Assembly: GCF_000241305.1 (NCBI RefSeq)
Contig: NZ_BAEH01000075.1
Span: forward strand, 25,037 to 89,036
Length of the DNA: 64,000 bases
Direction of reading: 5' to 3'
Origin: Gordonia effusa NBRC 100432
Lineage (GTDB): Bacteria; Actinomycetota; Actinomycetes; Mycobacteriales; Mycobacteriaceae
The translations under genes were made by a program, and so were the position numbers. The notes beneath the pieces were generated by a model that was not told the DNA's origin, did not search any database, and worked only from the letters and a program-made list of their open reading frames with translations. Positions 1 to 9,865 of this stretch are shown piece by piece; the first letter of the stretch is position 1; each line of letters starts with the position of its first letter.

Positions 1-159
1 CGACACGGACAGCGCCGCCCGCCGCACAACCTCGACGCCCTCAATCTCCGGGTCGGTCGCGCCGCTCACTACCGCCTCGAACATCGCCTGGCAATGCGGC
101 GACGGCGTATGGTGGACGATCAACAAACGACGGTTCACTGCCGAATTGCGCGACGACAT
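1..159 (-). CDS. Flavodoxin/NADPH-dependent FMN reductase-like protein, N-terminal fragment
   Basis: The reverse strand reads an open frame of 53 codons from an ATG at 159 to the left edge, so only the N-terminus is present. The start MSSRNSAVNRRLLIVHHTPS followed by a short helix (CQAMFEAVVSG) looks like the first beta strand, phosphate-binding loop and helix of a flavodoxin-fold protein. M. tuberculosis has a protein of this kind (Rv2771c) in the same place beside Rv2772c and dapB. The ATG overlaps the TAA of the upstream gene by one base (TAATG), which suggests translational coupling in the dapB operon. The rest of the gene lies outside the window, so substrate and cofactor cannot be judged. 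Confidence 0.7.
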   Translation of the reverse strand, partial: MSSRNSAVNRRLLIVHHTPSPHCQAMFEAVVSGATDPEIEGVEVVRRAALSVS

Positions 160-722
160 TACGAGCGCCCCGCGAAGGCTAGTAACCGGTCAGTGGACGA
201 TGCCGATCGTGGCGTGCACGCAGCACCGAACAAGCCGAGCCCGCGTAATTCCTCGATCACCGCCGCCGCGTCAGTCAACAAATACTTCGTGACACGCTCT
301 GGAGGCTCCCACGCGACATCTATCCCGCAGCAAAGGTCGTGAGTGTGCAACGTCAAGTCCATTACTCGCATCGTCAACAATTCTCTCCCGGTGCGGCGCC
401 CGGCTCGGTGGTCGACCAGAAGATCGAGGTTGGCCGACCGCGCCACGCTGACAAACAAGTTTTCATACCGCCAGAACTCCGCAACGGGATCGGTGCCGAC
501 ATAGTCGCTATTTCTGGTCGCCGCGGTATCTTCCGCGCTCGCACCGGTGAGCAACATCGAATACCGATGTCCGCCGCCTGCAACATGATTGATCAGATCA
601 CGATTAGTCCAGTCCGCGCAGCCGCTCGAGTCATCAAGCACGTCAGCGCGAACCTGCCCCAGCGCCCCAGCCCATAGCTGCTCGGCGTCGGCAAGTACCT
701 GCATCCCGTGAGCCATGCGCAA
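159..722 (-). CDS. TIGR03086-type protein, mycothiol-dependent maleylpyruvate isomerase/DinB-like fold
   Basis: 187-residue protein of the actinobacterial TIGR03086/MDMPI family, whose members are four-helix DinB-like proteins and in some cases metal- and mycothiol-dependent enzymes. Visible signs are the N-terminal helix with the WTNRDLINHVAGG segment, where the conserved HV usually supplies a metal ligand, and the later THDLCCG stretch. The first codon taken is TTG at 722, with GGAG about 12 bases upstream; an ATG two codons later (716) is also possible. It lies 11 bases after the membrane-protein gene and overlaps the flavodoxin-like gene by one base, so it belongs to the dapB operon. The exact reaction is unknown. 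Confidence 0.75.
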   Translation of the reverse strand: MRMAHGMQVLADAEQLWAGALGQVRADVLDDSSGCADWTNRDLINHVAGGGHRYSMLLTGASAEDTAATRNSDYVGTDPVAEFWRYENLFVSVARSANLDLLVDHRAGRRTGRELLTMRVMDLTLHTHDLCCGIDVAWEPPERVTKYLLTDAAAVIEELRGLGLFGAACTPRSASSTDRLLAFAGRS

Positions 723-733
723 TTCGCTCGCTT

Positions 734-1249
734 CTACTCCGCCGCCCGGAACTGCTTAACGGCGCGAGTCATCATCTCCCGGGCCCGCTTTCGATCACCC
801 GCGTAGTCATAGGCCCGCGCGATTCGGTATGTGCTGCGCCAGTCCGCCGGGTCAGCTTCCCACTCCTGCTTGACCTGTGCAAACAATTCGTCAGCGGCGT
901 CGCGTTCGATGCGGCCGGACGCTCGCCTGGGCAACTGAGATACATCGAGTTCGCGCCCTTCGGCCTTCATAATCCGAGCCAACTTTTGGTGTTCGATGCC
1001 AGCATGCAGCGTGGTGTAGAGCATCCACGCGCCGAGAAGGGGCAGAATCAGCACGCCGAAACCCAACCCGATCCCGACGACTGATCCTTCGGCAATCAGG
1101 TCGATGCCTTGTTTACCGAGTAACACCAGGTAGACCACGAGCGCGACACAGATGAACCCGACCATCCACACGATCGGGCGGGCATCTTTGCGCGTGAGGT
1201 CGGGCCCCTGCTTGGGGCCCGACGTCGGGTCTGCCGATTCGTCCGACAT
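734..1249 (-). CDS. Conserved two-TM membrane protein of the dapB operon (Rv2772c-like)
   Basis: 171 residues. After a polar, proline-rich N-terminus there are two hydrophobic segments, about residues 27-45 and 57-80, then a cytoplasmic tail of charged helices. The last 45 residues (ADPADWRSTYRIARAYDYAG) resemble a single TPR-like helical pair. Position directly after dapB (4 bases between dapB stop and this ATG) and layout match M. tuberculosis Rv2772c, a conserved membrane protein of unknown function. A perfect 10-bp inverted repeat at 1199-1223 falls in codons 9-17. No enzymatic motif is visible. Confidence 0.8.
   Translation of the reverse strand: MSDESADPTSGPKQGPDLTRKDARPIVWMVGFICVALVVYLVLLGKQGIDLIAEGSVVGIGLGFGVLILPLLGAWMLYTTLHAGIEHQKLARIMKAEGRELDVSQLPRRASGRIERDAADELFAQVKQEWEADPADWRSTYRIARAYDYAGDRKRAREMMTRAVKQFRAAE
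1199..1223. repeat. Perfect hairpin inside the 5' coding region of the membrane-protein gene
   Basis: GTCGGGCCCC (1199-1208) and GGGGCCCGAC (1214-1223) are exact reverse complements around a 5-base loop. In the minus-strand mRNA it forms a very GC-rich hairpin about 26 bases after the ATG of the 734-1249 gene. It may only reflect codon choice, but could slow ribosomes or polymerase there. Confidence 0.6.
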
Positions 1250-1253
1250 CGGC

Positions 1254-2315
<1,062 letters not shown>

Positions 2316-4376
2316 GTGACCGACGACCAGACTGGGTTCGACCGTCGTACCTTCTTGCGCACCGGCGCGACGATCGGTGCCGGCGCGGCAATCGCGTCGA
2401 CGCTCACGACCGCGATCGGCGGACCGGCAACCGCCACACCGACGTCGGGTTATCTCGTCGGCGCGGGCAAGGGCGATATGACCGGCGCCATCGCCGGGCA
2501 AGGCATGATGGGCTACTCCGACATGGACCAGGTGGCCGACGGATTGCTGCAACGGACCTGGGCACGCGCGTACATCATCGCCGATGCCGCGAGCGGTAAA
2601 CGTGTTCTTTTCATCACCGCCGACATCGCGTGCGTCTTCACCTCGCACCACCAAACGTTGCTCGCCGAACTTGCCAAGCGCTATGGCAATACCTACAACG
2701 TGCACAACGTGAACGTCAACGCCACTCACAATCACAATTCGTGCGGTGGTACGTCGTGGGACTACGCCTACGTCCTGGCCGCAAAAGGTCACCGGCATAA
2801 CTCTTTCCGCGCCGAAGTAGACGGGCTCCTAGAAGCGGTCGACGCCGCGCACCGCAGCCTCGGGCCCGGCACCGTCGAACTCGGCCACACCGAACTGCAC
2901 AACGCATCGGCGAACCGCTCGCTGACGGCGTTCACCCTCAACCCGGCCGACGAGCAGCGCCATTTCCCCAATCATATCGACCCGCAGGTCACCGCACTTC
3001 GACTGCGCCGCAACGGTTCCGCTATCGGCGAGATCACGTGGTTCGCCACCCACGGAACGTCGCTGACCGACGCCAACTTTCAGATCGCGCCCGACAACAA
3101 GGGATACGCCGCATATCTCGGTGAGCAGCGCGATCCGAATATCGTCAGCGCGCACGCACAAACCAATTCCGGCGACATGACGCCAAACATGTGGCTACGC
3201 AAGATGCATCCGGGCGGACCGACCGCCGACAATCGAACCAACCGGGTCATCATCGGCCAACGTCAAGACCGGGCCGGTCAGAATGCCTTGGCCGGCGCAC
3301 GGCCTATGTCGAGGGCGGGCATCGATGCGACTACTCGCTACGTCGACATGGCGAATGTGTCGATCAGCGGTCACTACACACCACACGGCAAGACGGCGCG
3401 CACGACGCCGGCAATGATGGGCGCGGCGGCGGCCGCCACCAGCCAGGAAGACAACACGCGCAGTCAGTTGTCGTTTCTTAACGAAGGTGTACGCAATGAA
3501 CTCGCGATGGCGCTCGGCGCTGGCGCGAATCCGACTCCCCCACAATGGATCATCGACGCCCAGGCGCCCAAGGCGATTCTCTTTCCACTCGGGCTATTGC
3601 CACCTCGTCCTTGGATCGAGCAGACACTTCCGCTCCAATTGATCCGGATCGGCGATCTCGTCTTGGCTGCCATCCCGACCGAATCCACCATCGTCGCAGG
3701 ACTGCGGATCAGACGTATTGTCGCCGACGCCCTAAAGGTGCCGCTGGAAAATGTTCTGCTACAAGGTTATTCGAACGGTTACAGCCAATACGTGACCACG
3801 CCCGAAGAGTACGTCGCACAGCAGTACGAGGGTGGCGAAACCCTATTCGGCCGCTGGACGCTATGCGCGTATATGCAGGAGCTGGACAAGATGGCGAGAG
3901 CGATGGCACGCGGCGCGAAGCTCAGCACCGGTCCGCGACCGGCCAACCATGCTGGCCTCCAACCAGATCTGCTCGGATCGCAACCCGCCGATACTCCACA
4001 TCCCGGATGTCGGTTCGGCGATGTCGTGAAATCGGCGCCGTCGTCGGCACGCGCGGGCCAGACGGTGCGCGTCGGATTTTGTGGTGCCTTCCCCAGCAAT
4101 AGGATTCACCGGGGCGCCAACACCCGCGGTTACTTCGCCATCGAGCGTTTCACCGGTAGCGGCTGGGAAACCGCCTTCGACGATGACCACGCCTCCACCG
4201 AATTGACGTGGTCTCGTCCGGCCGGCAGCGTCTCGGCATCGACGATAACGATCACTTGGCGCATTCCGCGCGGAACGTCGGGACGTTATCGCGTGCGGTA
4301 TTTCGGCGACGCGAAGGCGGCGTCGGGAAAGATTACGAGTTTCACGGGGACCAGCGGCCGGATCGAGGTCCGATAA
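2316..4376 (+). CDS. Secreted neutral/alkaline non-lysosomal ceramidase (Tat substrate)
   Basis: 686-residue neutral ceramidase family protein; such enzymes hydrolyse the amide bond of ceramide to sphingosine and fatty acid outside the cell. The N-terminus carries a twin-arginine signal (DRRTFLRTG, then a hydrophobic stretch ending near TATA). Family landmarks follow: a His-rich metal site NATHNHNSCGG near residue 135, the nucleophile-serine region TNSGDMTPN near 285, and a C-terminal beta-sandwich-like domain (last about 130 residues). The GTG at 2316 has GGAAAG upstream. M. tuberculosis has a homologous ceramidase elsewhere in its genome, so this gene is inserted relative to the conserved order. 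Natural substrate unproven. Confidence 0.9.
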   Translation: MTDDQTGFDRRTFLRTGATIGAGAAIASTLTTAIGGPATATPTSGYLVGAGKGDMTGAIAGQGMMGYSDMDQVADGLLQRTWARAYIIADAASGKRVLFITADIACVFTSHHQTLLAELAKRYGNTYNVHNVNVNATHNHNSCGGTSWDYAYVLAAKGHRHNSFRAEVDGLLEAVDAAHRSLGPGTVELGHTELHNASANRSLTAFTLNPADEQRHFPNHIDPQVTALRLRRNGSAIGEITWFATHGTSLTDANFQIAPDNKGYAAYLGEQRDPNIVSAHAQTNSGDMTPNMWLRKMHPGGPTADNRTNRVIIGQRQDRAGQNALAGARPMSRAGIDATTRYVDMANVSISGHYTPHGKTARTTPAMMGAAAAATSQEDNTRSQLSFLNEGVRNELAMALGAGANPTPPQWIIDAQAPKAILFPLGLLPPRPWIEQTLPLQLIRIGDLVLAAIPTESTIVAGLRIRRIVADALKVPLENVLLQGYSNGYSQYVTTPEEYVAQQYEGGETLFGRWTLCAYMQELDKMARAMARGAKLSTGPRPANHAGLQPDLLGSQPADTPHPGCRFGDVVKSAPSSARAGQTVRVGFCGAFPSNRIHRGANTRGYFAIERFTGSGWETAFDDDHASTELTWSRPAGSVSASTITITWRIPRGTSGRYRVRYFGDAKAASGKITSFTGTSGRIEVR

Positions 4377-4450
4377 GGCAGCCACACCCGGCATGTGCTC
4401 GCGGGGCAATTCGGGCGTGCGACAACTCGATTTTACCGTGCACGCCCGCA

Positions 4451-4515
4451 AAATCGTCCCCGTGGGTTGGCTGGAAGGGCAATATGCCCTCCGATGGCGC
4501 TCAGGGGGACGAAAA
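4451..4515. repeat. Palindromic element copy A (intergenic)
   Basis: GTCCCC at 4456-4461 pairs with GGGGAC at 4505-4510, and the centre is a small palindrome AGGGCAATATGCCCT (4476-4490). A-rich flanks are on both sides. The central word is the reverse complement of that in copy D (43690-43760), so A and D are one subfamily in opposite orientation. It lies in the convergent gap between ceramidase and pnp, before the pnp terminator. Confidence 0.8.
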
Positions 4516-4569
4516 AGTCAGCGAGGCCGATAGTGGCCTACCACCAAACCAAGGTCAGGGTCTAGCTCG

Positions 4570-4614
4570 ATATGAACGAAAAGCGGCCCGCGACAACATG
4601 TGTCGCGGACCGCT
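4570..4614 (-). terminator. Intrinsic terminator of pnp
   Basis: AGCGGCCCGCGACA (4582-4595) pairs with TGTCGCGGACCGCT (4601-4614) with one mismatch and a 5-base loop. Read on the minus strand the stem is followed by TTTTCGTTCATAT. It starts 13 bases after the pnp stop codon. Confidence 0.85.
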
Positions 4615-4626
4615 CAACGAAACAGA

Positions 4627-6903
4627 TCAGGCGTCGGCGTTGGTCTCGGCCGCTTCCGCGACGGTCTCGGCCGGCGCGGCCTTGGCCTCGTCGTCGACCA
4701 GGATCAGGCTGATCTTGCCGCGCTCATCGATGTCGGCGATCTCCACCTGCAACTTGGATCCGACGCTCACGACGTCTTCTACCTTGTTGATCCGCTTGCC
4801 ACGGCCCAGCTTGGAGATGTGGACCAGTCCGTCGCGGCCCGGCAGCAGCGAAACGAACGCACCGAAGGCGGTGGTCTTGACGACCGTGCCCAAGAACCGC
4901 TCGCCGACCTTGGGCAGCTGCGGGTTGGCGATGGCGTTGACCTTGTCGATCGCGGCCTGAGCCGACGGGCCGTCAGCCGCGCCGACGAACACGGTGCCGT
5001 CATCTTCGATGGAGATGTTGGCGCCGGTTTCCTCGGTGATGCCGTTGATCGTCTTGCCCTTGGGGCCGATCAGCTCACCGATCTTGTCCATCGGAATCTT
5101 GATGGTGGTGATCCGCGGCGCGAACGGGCTCATCTCGTCGGGCTCGTCGATGGCCTCGGCCATGACGTCGAGGATGGTCAGGCGCGCATCGCGAGCCTGG
5201 CTCAACGCACCCGCAAGCACCTTCGACGGGATGCCGTCGAGCTTGGTATCGAGCTGCAGCGCGGTGACGAAGTCCTTTGTACCGGCGACCTTGAAGTCCA
5301 TGTCGCCGAAGGCGTCTTCGGCACCGAGGATGTCGGTCAACGCCACGTAGCGGGTTTCGCCGTCGACCTGGTCGGAGACCAGACCCATCGCGATACCGGC
5401 GACCGGAGCCTTAAGCGGCACACCGGCGTTGAGCATCGAGATGGTCGACGCGCAGACCGAACCCATCGACGTCGAACCGTTGGATCCGAGAGCTTCGGAC
5501 ACCTGGCGAATCGCGTACGGGAACTCTTCGACACTCGGCAGCACCGGCACCAGCGCACGCTCGGCGAGTGCACCGTGGCCGATCTCGCGACGCTTGGGCG
5601 AACCGACGCGGCCGGTTTCACCGGTCGAGTACGGCGGGAAGTTGTAGTGATGCATGTAGCGCTTGGACGTCTCCGGTCCGAGCGAGTCGATCTGCTGAGC
5701 CATCTTGACCATGTCCAGCGTGGTGACACCCATGATTTGGGTTTCGCCGCGCTCGAACAGAGCGCTGCCGTGTGCGCGCGGGATCACGGCGACCTCGGCC
5801 GACAGCGACCGGATGTCGGTGATACCGCGACCGTCGATGCGGAAGTGGTCGGTCAGGATGCGCTGACGGACGAGCTTCTTGGTCAGCGAGCGGTAGGCCG
5901 CACCAATTTCCTTCTCGCGACCCTCGAACTGGCCGGCGAGCTGATCGAGCAGTTCGCCCTTGAGGTTGTCGGTGGCAGCGTCGCGCTCTTGTTTGGTGGC
6001 GATGGTGAGTGCCTGCGCCAGCTTCTCCGATGCGGCGGCTTCGACTGCGGCGTAAGCATCGTCGGCATACGGCGGGAACAGCGGGAACTCGCCGGTCTCT
6101 TTGGCAGCCTGCTCAGCCAGACTCTTCTGCGCCTCACACAGTGTGGCGATGAACGGCTTGGCGGCCTCGAGTCCCTCGGCCACGATGGCCTCGGTCGGTG
6201 CCTGTGCACCTTCGGCGATGCGCGCCAACACGTTCTCGGTGGCCTCGGCTTCGACCATCATGATAGCGACGTCGCCGCTGTCGACGATGCGGCCAGCGAC
6301 CACCATGTCGAAGACGGCGCCCTCGAGCTGCTCGACGGTCGGGAACGCGACCCACTGTCCGGCCTTGTTCTCCTCGGTCGGGATCAGCGCGACACGCACA
6401 CCGCCCACTGGGCCGGAGAACGGGAGGCCAGCGATCTGAGTTGACGCCGATGCGGCGTTAATCGCCACGACGTCGTACAGGTCGTTGGGGTTGAGCGACA
6501 GAATCGTCTCGACGACCTGGATCTCGTTACGCAGACCGTCGACGAAGGACGGACGCAGCGGCCGGTCGATCAGACGGCAGGTCAAGATCGCATCGGTCGA
6601 CGGGCGGCCTTCACGGCGGAAGAACGAGCCGGGGATGCGGCCCGCGGCGTACATACGCTCTTCGACGTCGACGGTCAGCGGGAAGAAGTCGAAGTGATCC
6701 TTCGGCGCCTTCGACGCGGTGGTGGTCGACAGGATCATGGTCTCTTCGTCGAGGTAGGCCACGACGGAGCCGGCGGCCTGCAAAGCAAGGCGACCGGTTT
6801 CGAAACGGATAGTACGGGTGCCGAAGCTGCCATTGTCGATAACGGCGGTGGCTTCGGTGACGTCGTCGTCGTATTCGACGTCGGTGTTGACTTCAGTAGT
6901 CAT
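4627..6903 (-). CDS. pnp: Polyribonucleotide nucleotidyltransferase / guanosine pentaphosphate synthetase
   Basis: PNPase degrades RNA 3' to 5' by phosphorolysis in the cytoplasm; the actinobacterial enzyme is also called GpsI. 758 residues contain two RNase PH domains with a helical linker, then a KH domain ([16 protein letters not shown]) and an S1 domain ([26 protein letters not shown]), and an acidic Ala/Glu-rich tail. The ATG at 6903 ([13 protein letters not shown]) was preferred over an in-frame extension to 6990 whose Arg-rich residues are not family-like; GAAAGGG lies about 15 bases upstream. It normally follows rpsO closely, but here about 3.4 kb of other genes intervene, so it probably has its own promoter in 6904-7273. 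Confidence 0.95.
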   Translation of the reverse strand: MTTEVNTDVEYDDDVTEATAVIDNGSFGTRTIRFETGRLALQAAGSVVAYLDEETMILSTTTASKAPKDHFDFFPLTVDVEERMYAAGRIPGSFFRREGRPSTDAILTCRLIDRPLRPSFVDGLRNEIQVVETILSLNPNDLYDVVAINAASASTQIAGLPFSGPVGGVRVALIPTEENKAGQWVAFPTVEQLEGAVFDMVVAGRIVDSGDVAIMMVEAEATENVLARIAEGAQAPTEAIVAEGLEAAKPFIATLCEAQKSLAEQAAKETGEFPLFPPYADDAYAAVEAAASEKLAQALTIATKQERDAATDNLKGELLDQLAGQFEGREKEIGAAYRSLTKKLVRQRILTDHFRIDGRGITDIRSLSAEVAVIPRAHGSALFERGETQIMGVTTLDMVKMAQQIDSLGPETSKRYMHHYNFPPYSTGETGRVGSPKRREIGHGALAERALVPVLPSVEEFPYAIRQVSEALGSNGSTSMGSVCASTISMLNAGVPLKAPVAGIAMGLVSDQVDGETRYVALTDILGAEDAFGDMDFKVAGTKDFVTALQLDTKLDGIPSKVLAGALSQARDARLTILDVMAEAIDEPDEMSPFAPRITTIKIPMDKIGELIGPKGKTINGITEETGANISIEDDGTVFVGAADGPSAQAAIDKVNAIANPQLPKVGERFLGTVVKTTAFGAFVSLLPGRDGLVHISKLGRGKRINKVEDVVSVGSKLQVEIADIDERGKISLILVDDEAKAAPAETVAEAAETNADA

Positions 6904-7346
6904 ATGTTCGGGGTTATCCCTTTCACTGCGGCGGGCCGCTCGTCGGCGCCGCCGGATGTTTACACGTTTACGACCCCTGAGCACCAGCATTGCGGGTACG
7001 ACAAGGTGTCGCGAGACATAGCGAGAATGCGAGAGGTCGCACAGAGAGTCGGCGTTGCACAGGCCCTTCCAACAGGGCGCTGTGATTGCAGACGGCCTTC
7101 GATCGAAGCTGTCGGAACCCTTAGGCTCCGGCAGCCACTACCGAGGACCGTTCTGACTCGAACCCACCAAACTTCATCTGTTGACATCTGCAACTGGCGA
7201 TGTTCCGTGCTGAGTTTATCACTTGACAAGCTGGCGCCTGCCATTCCACGGGATGGCCGGCCGCAATTGTTCCTGGAACTGTCCCCCTGAGCCGAGCAGA
7301 CGCTATATCGCGGTCCTTGCCCGCCACGGGGACAGTTCCAGCGCTG
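6904..7346. other. pnp upstream region
   Basis: 443 bases with no convincing gene; short frames here lack family character. It should contain the pnp promoter and 5' leader. TTGTCA-like and TTGACA-like words occur around 7165-7230 but no clear -10 pair could be assigned. Palindromic element copy B (7274-7340) fills the left-most part next to the GlxA-type regulator gene's stop. Confidence 0.5.
7274..7340. repeat. Palindromic element copy B (intergenic)
   Basis: TGGAACTGTCCCC (7274-7286) is exactly complementary to GGGGACAGTTCCA (7328-7340), 13-bp arms. The core CGCTATATCGCG (7301-7312) read in reverse gives CGATATAGCG, shared with copy C at 27091-27160. It starts 6 bases after the stop of the minus-strand regulator gene, so it may end that transcript, though it lacks a clear T-tract. 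Confidence 0.85.
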
Positions 7347-8312
7347 CTACCCCGCTTCCGCGTCCCCGGACACTCCGAAACGGGCGCGGTATGCCGACGG
7401 CGTGGTGGTATAGCGACGAACGAAATTCTGCCGAAACGTCACCGCGCTGCCGAATCCGCACGCATGCGCTATCCGGTCCATCCCCCACCGGGTGTTCTCC
7501 AGAAGGACGCGCGATTCGTCGAGGCGCTGGTCGGTAACCCATTGAGCAGGTGGCGTTCCGGTCGCCGCACGGAAGTTCCGTACGAAACTCCGTCGGCTCA
7601 TATTCGCCTGCGCCGCAAGGACATCGACCGACAGGTCGCCGTCGAGATTGGCCAACGCCCATTCGCAGACCTCTCCTATCGGATCACCGTCCGGCTGCGG
7701 AGCCACGGGGCGCTCGATGTACTGAGCCTGACCGCCGTCGCGATGTGGAGCGACGACGAGATACCTAGCGACCTGATTAGCCGCCGACGCGCCGAGATAG
7801 CGGCGCACAATATGCAGACACGCGTCGATCGACGCAGCCGTGCCGGCCGACGTTATGACGTCGCCGTGGTCGATATACAGCACGGAAGTATCGAGCACGA
7901 CATTCGGATTTCGTTGTGTCAGTTGAGGTATCCAACCCCAATGCGTCACGGCCGCACGACCGTCGAGCAGGCCGGCGTCGATTATGGCAGTCGCACCCAA
8001 ACACAGCCCGACGATTACCGCACCTCGCTCATGGGCCGCGCGAAGAGCCGCGCACAGGCCAGCGTCGGCGGCGGGCAGATCCATTGGCCAGGTAGGGATT
8101 ACGAAGATATCCGCGTCATCGATGACTTCCGGGCCCGCTACGCCGGACAGTGTGTTGCCCTCGGCGGTGCGGACCGCTTGGCCGCCGAATGACCACAGCA
8201 CGGTCGACCATTCGATGTCGCGCACCACTCGACCGACTTCCCCGAATACGGCCAGCGGTGCCGCGATATGGAACAACGACGCGCCCTCGAAGACATAGAT
8301 CGCGATTCTCAT
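7347..8312 (-). CDS. GlxA-type AraC family regulator with DJ-1/PfpI-like domain
   Basis: 321 residues. Residues 1 to about 170 form a class I glutamine amidotransferase/DJ-1-like sensor domain, with the nucleophile elbow GLCLGA. Residues about 210-315 form an AraC-type double helix-turn-helix (LSVDVLAAQANMSRRSFVRNF, then IAHACGFGSAVTFRQNF). Such proteins bind DNA and often activate a divergent gene. Here the divergent gene encodes an isochorismatase-like hydrolase, 121 bases away. The ligand is unknown. The pair is absent from the M. tuberculosis rpsO-pnp interval. Confidence 0.9.
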   Translation of the reverse strand: MRIAIYVFEGASLFHIAAPLAVFGEVGRVVRDIEWSTVLWSFGGQAVRTAEGNTLSGVAGPEVIDDADIFVIPTWPMDLPAADAGLCAALRAAHERGAVIVGLCLGATAIIDAGLLDGRAAVTHWGWIPQLTQRNPNVVLDTSVLYIDHGDVITSAGTAASIDACLHIVRRYLGASAANQVARYLVVAPHRDGGQAQYIERPVAPQPDGDPIGEVCEWALANLDGDLSVDVLAAQANMSRRSFVRNFRAATGTPPAQWVTDQRLDESRVLLENTRWGMDRIAHACGFGSAVTFRQNFVRRYTTTPSAYRARFGVSGDAEAG

Positions 8313-8433
8313 GACAACCTTTTCGCTGATGGCCTAATTCCATCGATAGTGTGCATAACGGCCACTCCCATTGCAAGCACGCACCGCGCAGACTCATCGA
8401 TGTACACAGCACACCTCCCGATTGGAGACCCGA

Positions 8434-9066
8434 ATGACCGCACCACGCAGAGCACTCATCGTCGTCGACGTCCAGCAGGAATACGAGAACGGCCCGCTGC
8501 AGATCCAGTACCCGCCACGCGAAGAATCCGTGGCCAACACAATTGCCGCGATCAATGCTGCACAGGCAGCCGGAATGCCGATTGTCATTGTGTCGCATAC
8601 CTTTCCGGAGCAAGCGCCGGTTTTCGCCGCCGGCTCGGAAGGCTGGCAACTACAGCCCGCTATCGCCGCGGCCGCTCCCGACGACGCCAAGTACGTCGAG
8701 AAGAACTTTGCGTCGACATTCGCCGGCACCGACGTCGCTCAGTGGCTTGCGGAGCGGAATGTCGACACCATCACGATCGTCGGTTTCATGACCAACAACT
8801 GCGATCTGGCGACCGCGATCGAAGCCGAAGGTCTGGGCTTGCAGGCAGAAATTCTCTCCGACGCCTCTGGCGCGATACATCTCGCGAATGAAGCAGGCTC
8901 GGTTACCGCCGAACAGTTGCATACAACGCTGATGGTGATGTTGCAGTCGAATTTCGCGGCTGTCGCGACGACCGCCGATTGGCTCGTCGCGCTTAAAGAC
9001 GGAACTCCCCTGGTGAAGAACAACCTGGTTACCTCCGCATTGGCGGGTCGCGGCGCGGCGGTATAG
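8434..9066 (+). CDS. Isochorismatase-like cysteine hydrolase
   Basis: 210-residue member of the isochorismatase-like superfamily, hydrolases of amide or vinyl-ether bonds. The likely triad is visible: Asp in LIVVDVQQEY, Lys in KYVEKNF and Cys in GFMTNNCDLATA. The ATG at 8434 has GGAG six bases upstream (TTGGAGACCCGAATG); longer in-frame extensions lack family character. Divergent from the GlxA-type regulator, the probable controller. Substrate cannot be told from the sequence; nicotinamide-type or other amides are possible. Confidence 0.88.
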   Translation: MTAPRRALIVVDVQQEYENGPLQIQYPPREESVANTIAAINAAQAAGMPIVIVSHTFPEQAPVFAAGSEGWQLQPAIAAAAPDDAKYVEKNFASTFAGTDVAQWLAERNVDTITIVGFMTNNCDLATAIEAEGLGLQAEILSDASGAIHLANEAGSVTAEQLHTTLMVMLQSNFAAVATTADWLVALKDGTPLVKNNLVTSALAGRGAAV

Positions 9067-9546
9067 CTACACCACATTTCCAAATTCGGCCAACTGCCGT
9101 TTCCACCACTGCGCGAACCGCAGCGAGAATACGTCGAGCGGAAAGCTATGCCGCACAGCGTTTTCCGGTGGAATTCGATCCCAGCCGTAATGTTCGACGG
9201 TTACCCGGGTTTGGACCGGGTTACCGTCGATCTGATCGAACCGGACATGTAGCTCGGTATCGGCATCGGGCGGAAAGCCTTCCTGACGCCATCCGACCAC
9301 TAACCGCGACGGCGGCTCCCACACCCTGACGTCGCCGATCTGGAAAACCGTGCCATCGTCGTAGCGTTCGATCAGGCAACCCCGCGGCCCCGGCCAAAAT
9401 TCCAGTGTGCCAACCGAATTCGGCACAAACTGAAAGAGCGGATTGGGTCGCCACCAGCGGCCGATTTGTTCGGTGAAGGTCGTGAACGCTCGCTCGGCCG
9501 TCACATTGACCCGCAGTGCGACTAGCACTCGCGATCCGTCAGGCAT
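9067..9546 (-). CDS. SRPBCC/AHSA1 family protein
   Basis: 159 residues with the START/AHSA1-like pattern: RVNVTAERAFTTFTEQIGRWW at the N-terminus, a central FEVGDVRVWEPP-like strand (FQIGDVRVWEPPSRLVV) and a C-terminal helix. These proteins bind small hydrophobic ligands in a helix-grip fold. The ATG at 9546 has GGAGG six bases upstream; a GTG at 9552 is possible. It overlaps the end of the ArsR gene, so translation is coupled. ArsR plus SRPBCC is a common pair in actinobacteria; the biochemical role is unknown. Confidence 0.85.
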   Translation of the reverse strand: MPDGSRVLVALRVNVTAERAFTTFTEQIGRWWRPNPLFQFVPNSVGTLEFWPGPRGCLIERYDDGTVFQIGDVRVWEPPSRLVVGWRQEGFPPDADTELHVRFDQIDGNPVQTRVTVEHYGWDRIPPENAVRHSFPLDVFSLRFAQWWKRQLAEFGNVV

Positions 9547-9865
9547 CCTCACCCTCCACGAATTCGGCGAACGACGACAGTTGCTCGGACCAGCCGCGCT
9601 CAGCAGCTTCCAGCCACGTGCGCAATTCGATCATCGGCGCCGACCGCAGCGTGTAAATCCGGACACGGGCATCGAACTCCGGGTGAAACTCCTCGACGAC
9701 GCCACGCTGCCGCAGCACACGTAGATGTTTGCTCAGTGCCGACGGAGTGGCTCCGACCGCTTCGGCTAGCTCACCCGATCGCATCGATCGCTTCGCCAGC
9801 AATTCGACGACCTGGCGGCGCACCGGATCTGCAAGTGCGGTGATCGTCGAATCGAGGTCGCTCAT
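9539..9865 (-). CDS. ArsR family transcriptional regulator
   Basis: 108-residue winged helix protein. The helix-turn-helix reads SGELAEAVGATPSALSKHLRVLRQ, followed by a wing (VVEEFHPEFDARVRIYTL). No CxC metal site is seen in the recognition helix, so it is probably a non-metal ArsR member of the kind paired with SRPBCC proteins. It overlaps the VOC gene by 4 bases and the SRPBCC gene by 8 bases, forming a tight three-gene operon. It is the natural candidate to bind the inverted repeat at 10322-10351. Confidence 0.9.
   Translation of the reverse strand: MSDLDSTITALADPVRRQVVELLAKRSMRSGELAEAVGATPSALSKHLRVLRQRGVVEEFHPEFDARVRIYTLRSAPMIELRTWLEAAERGWSEQLSSFAEFVEGEDA

Noticed and set aside
4600..6444. 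Long open frame on the plus strand opposite pnp (about 614 codons)
   Set aside because: It is antisense to a clear PNPase gene, is rich in Asp/Arg/Gly/Leu as expected of a reversed GC-rich coding frame, and shows no family motif.
6960..7244. Small minus-strand gene in the pnp leader
   Set aside because: 94 codons with irregular composition, no ribosome-binding site and no family resemblance.
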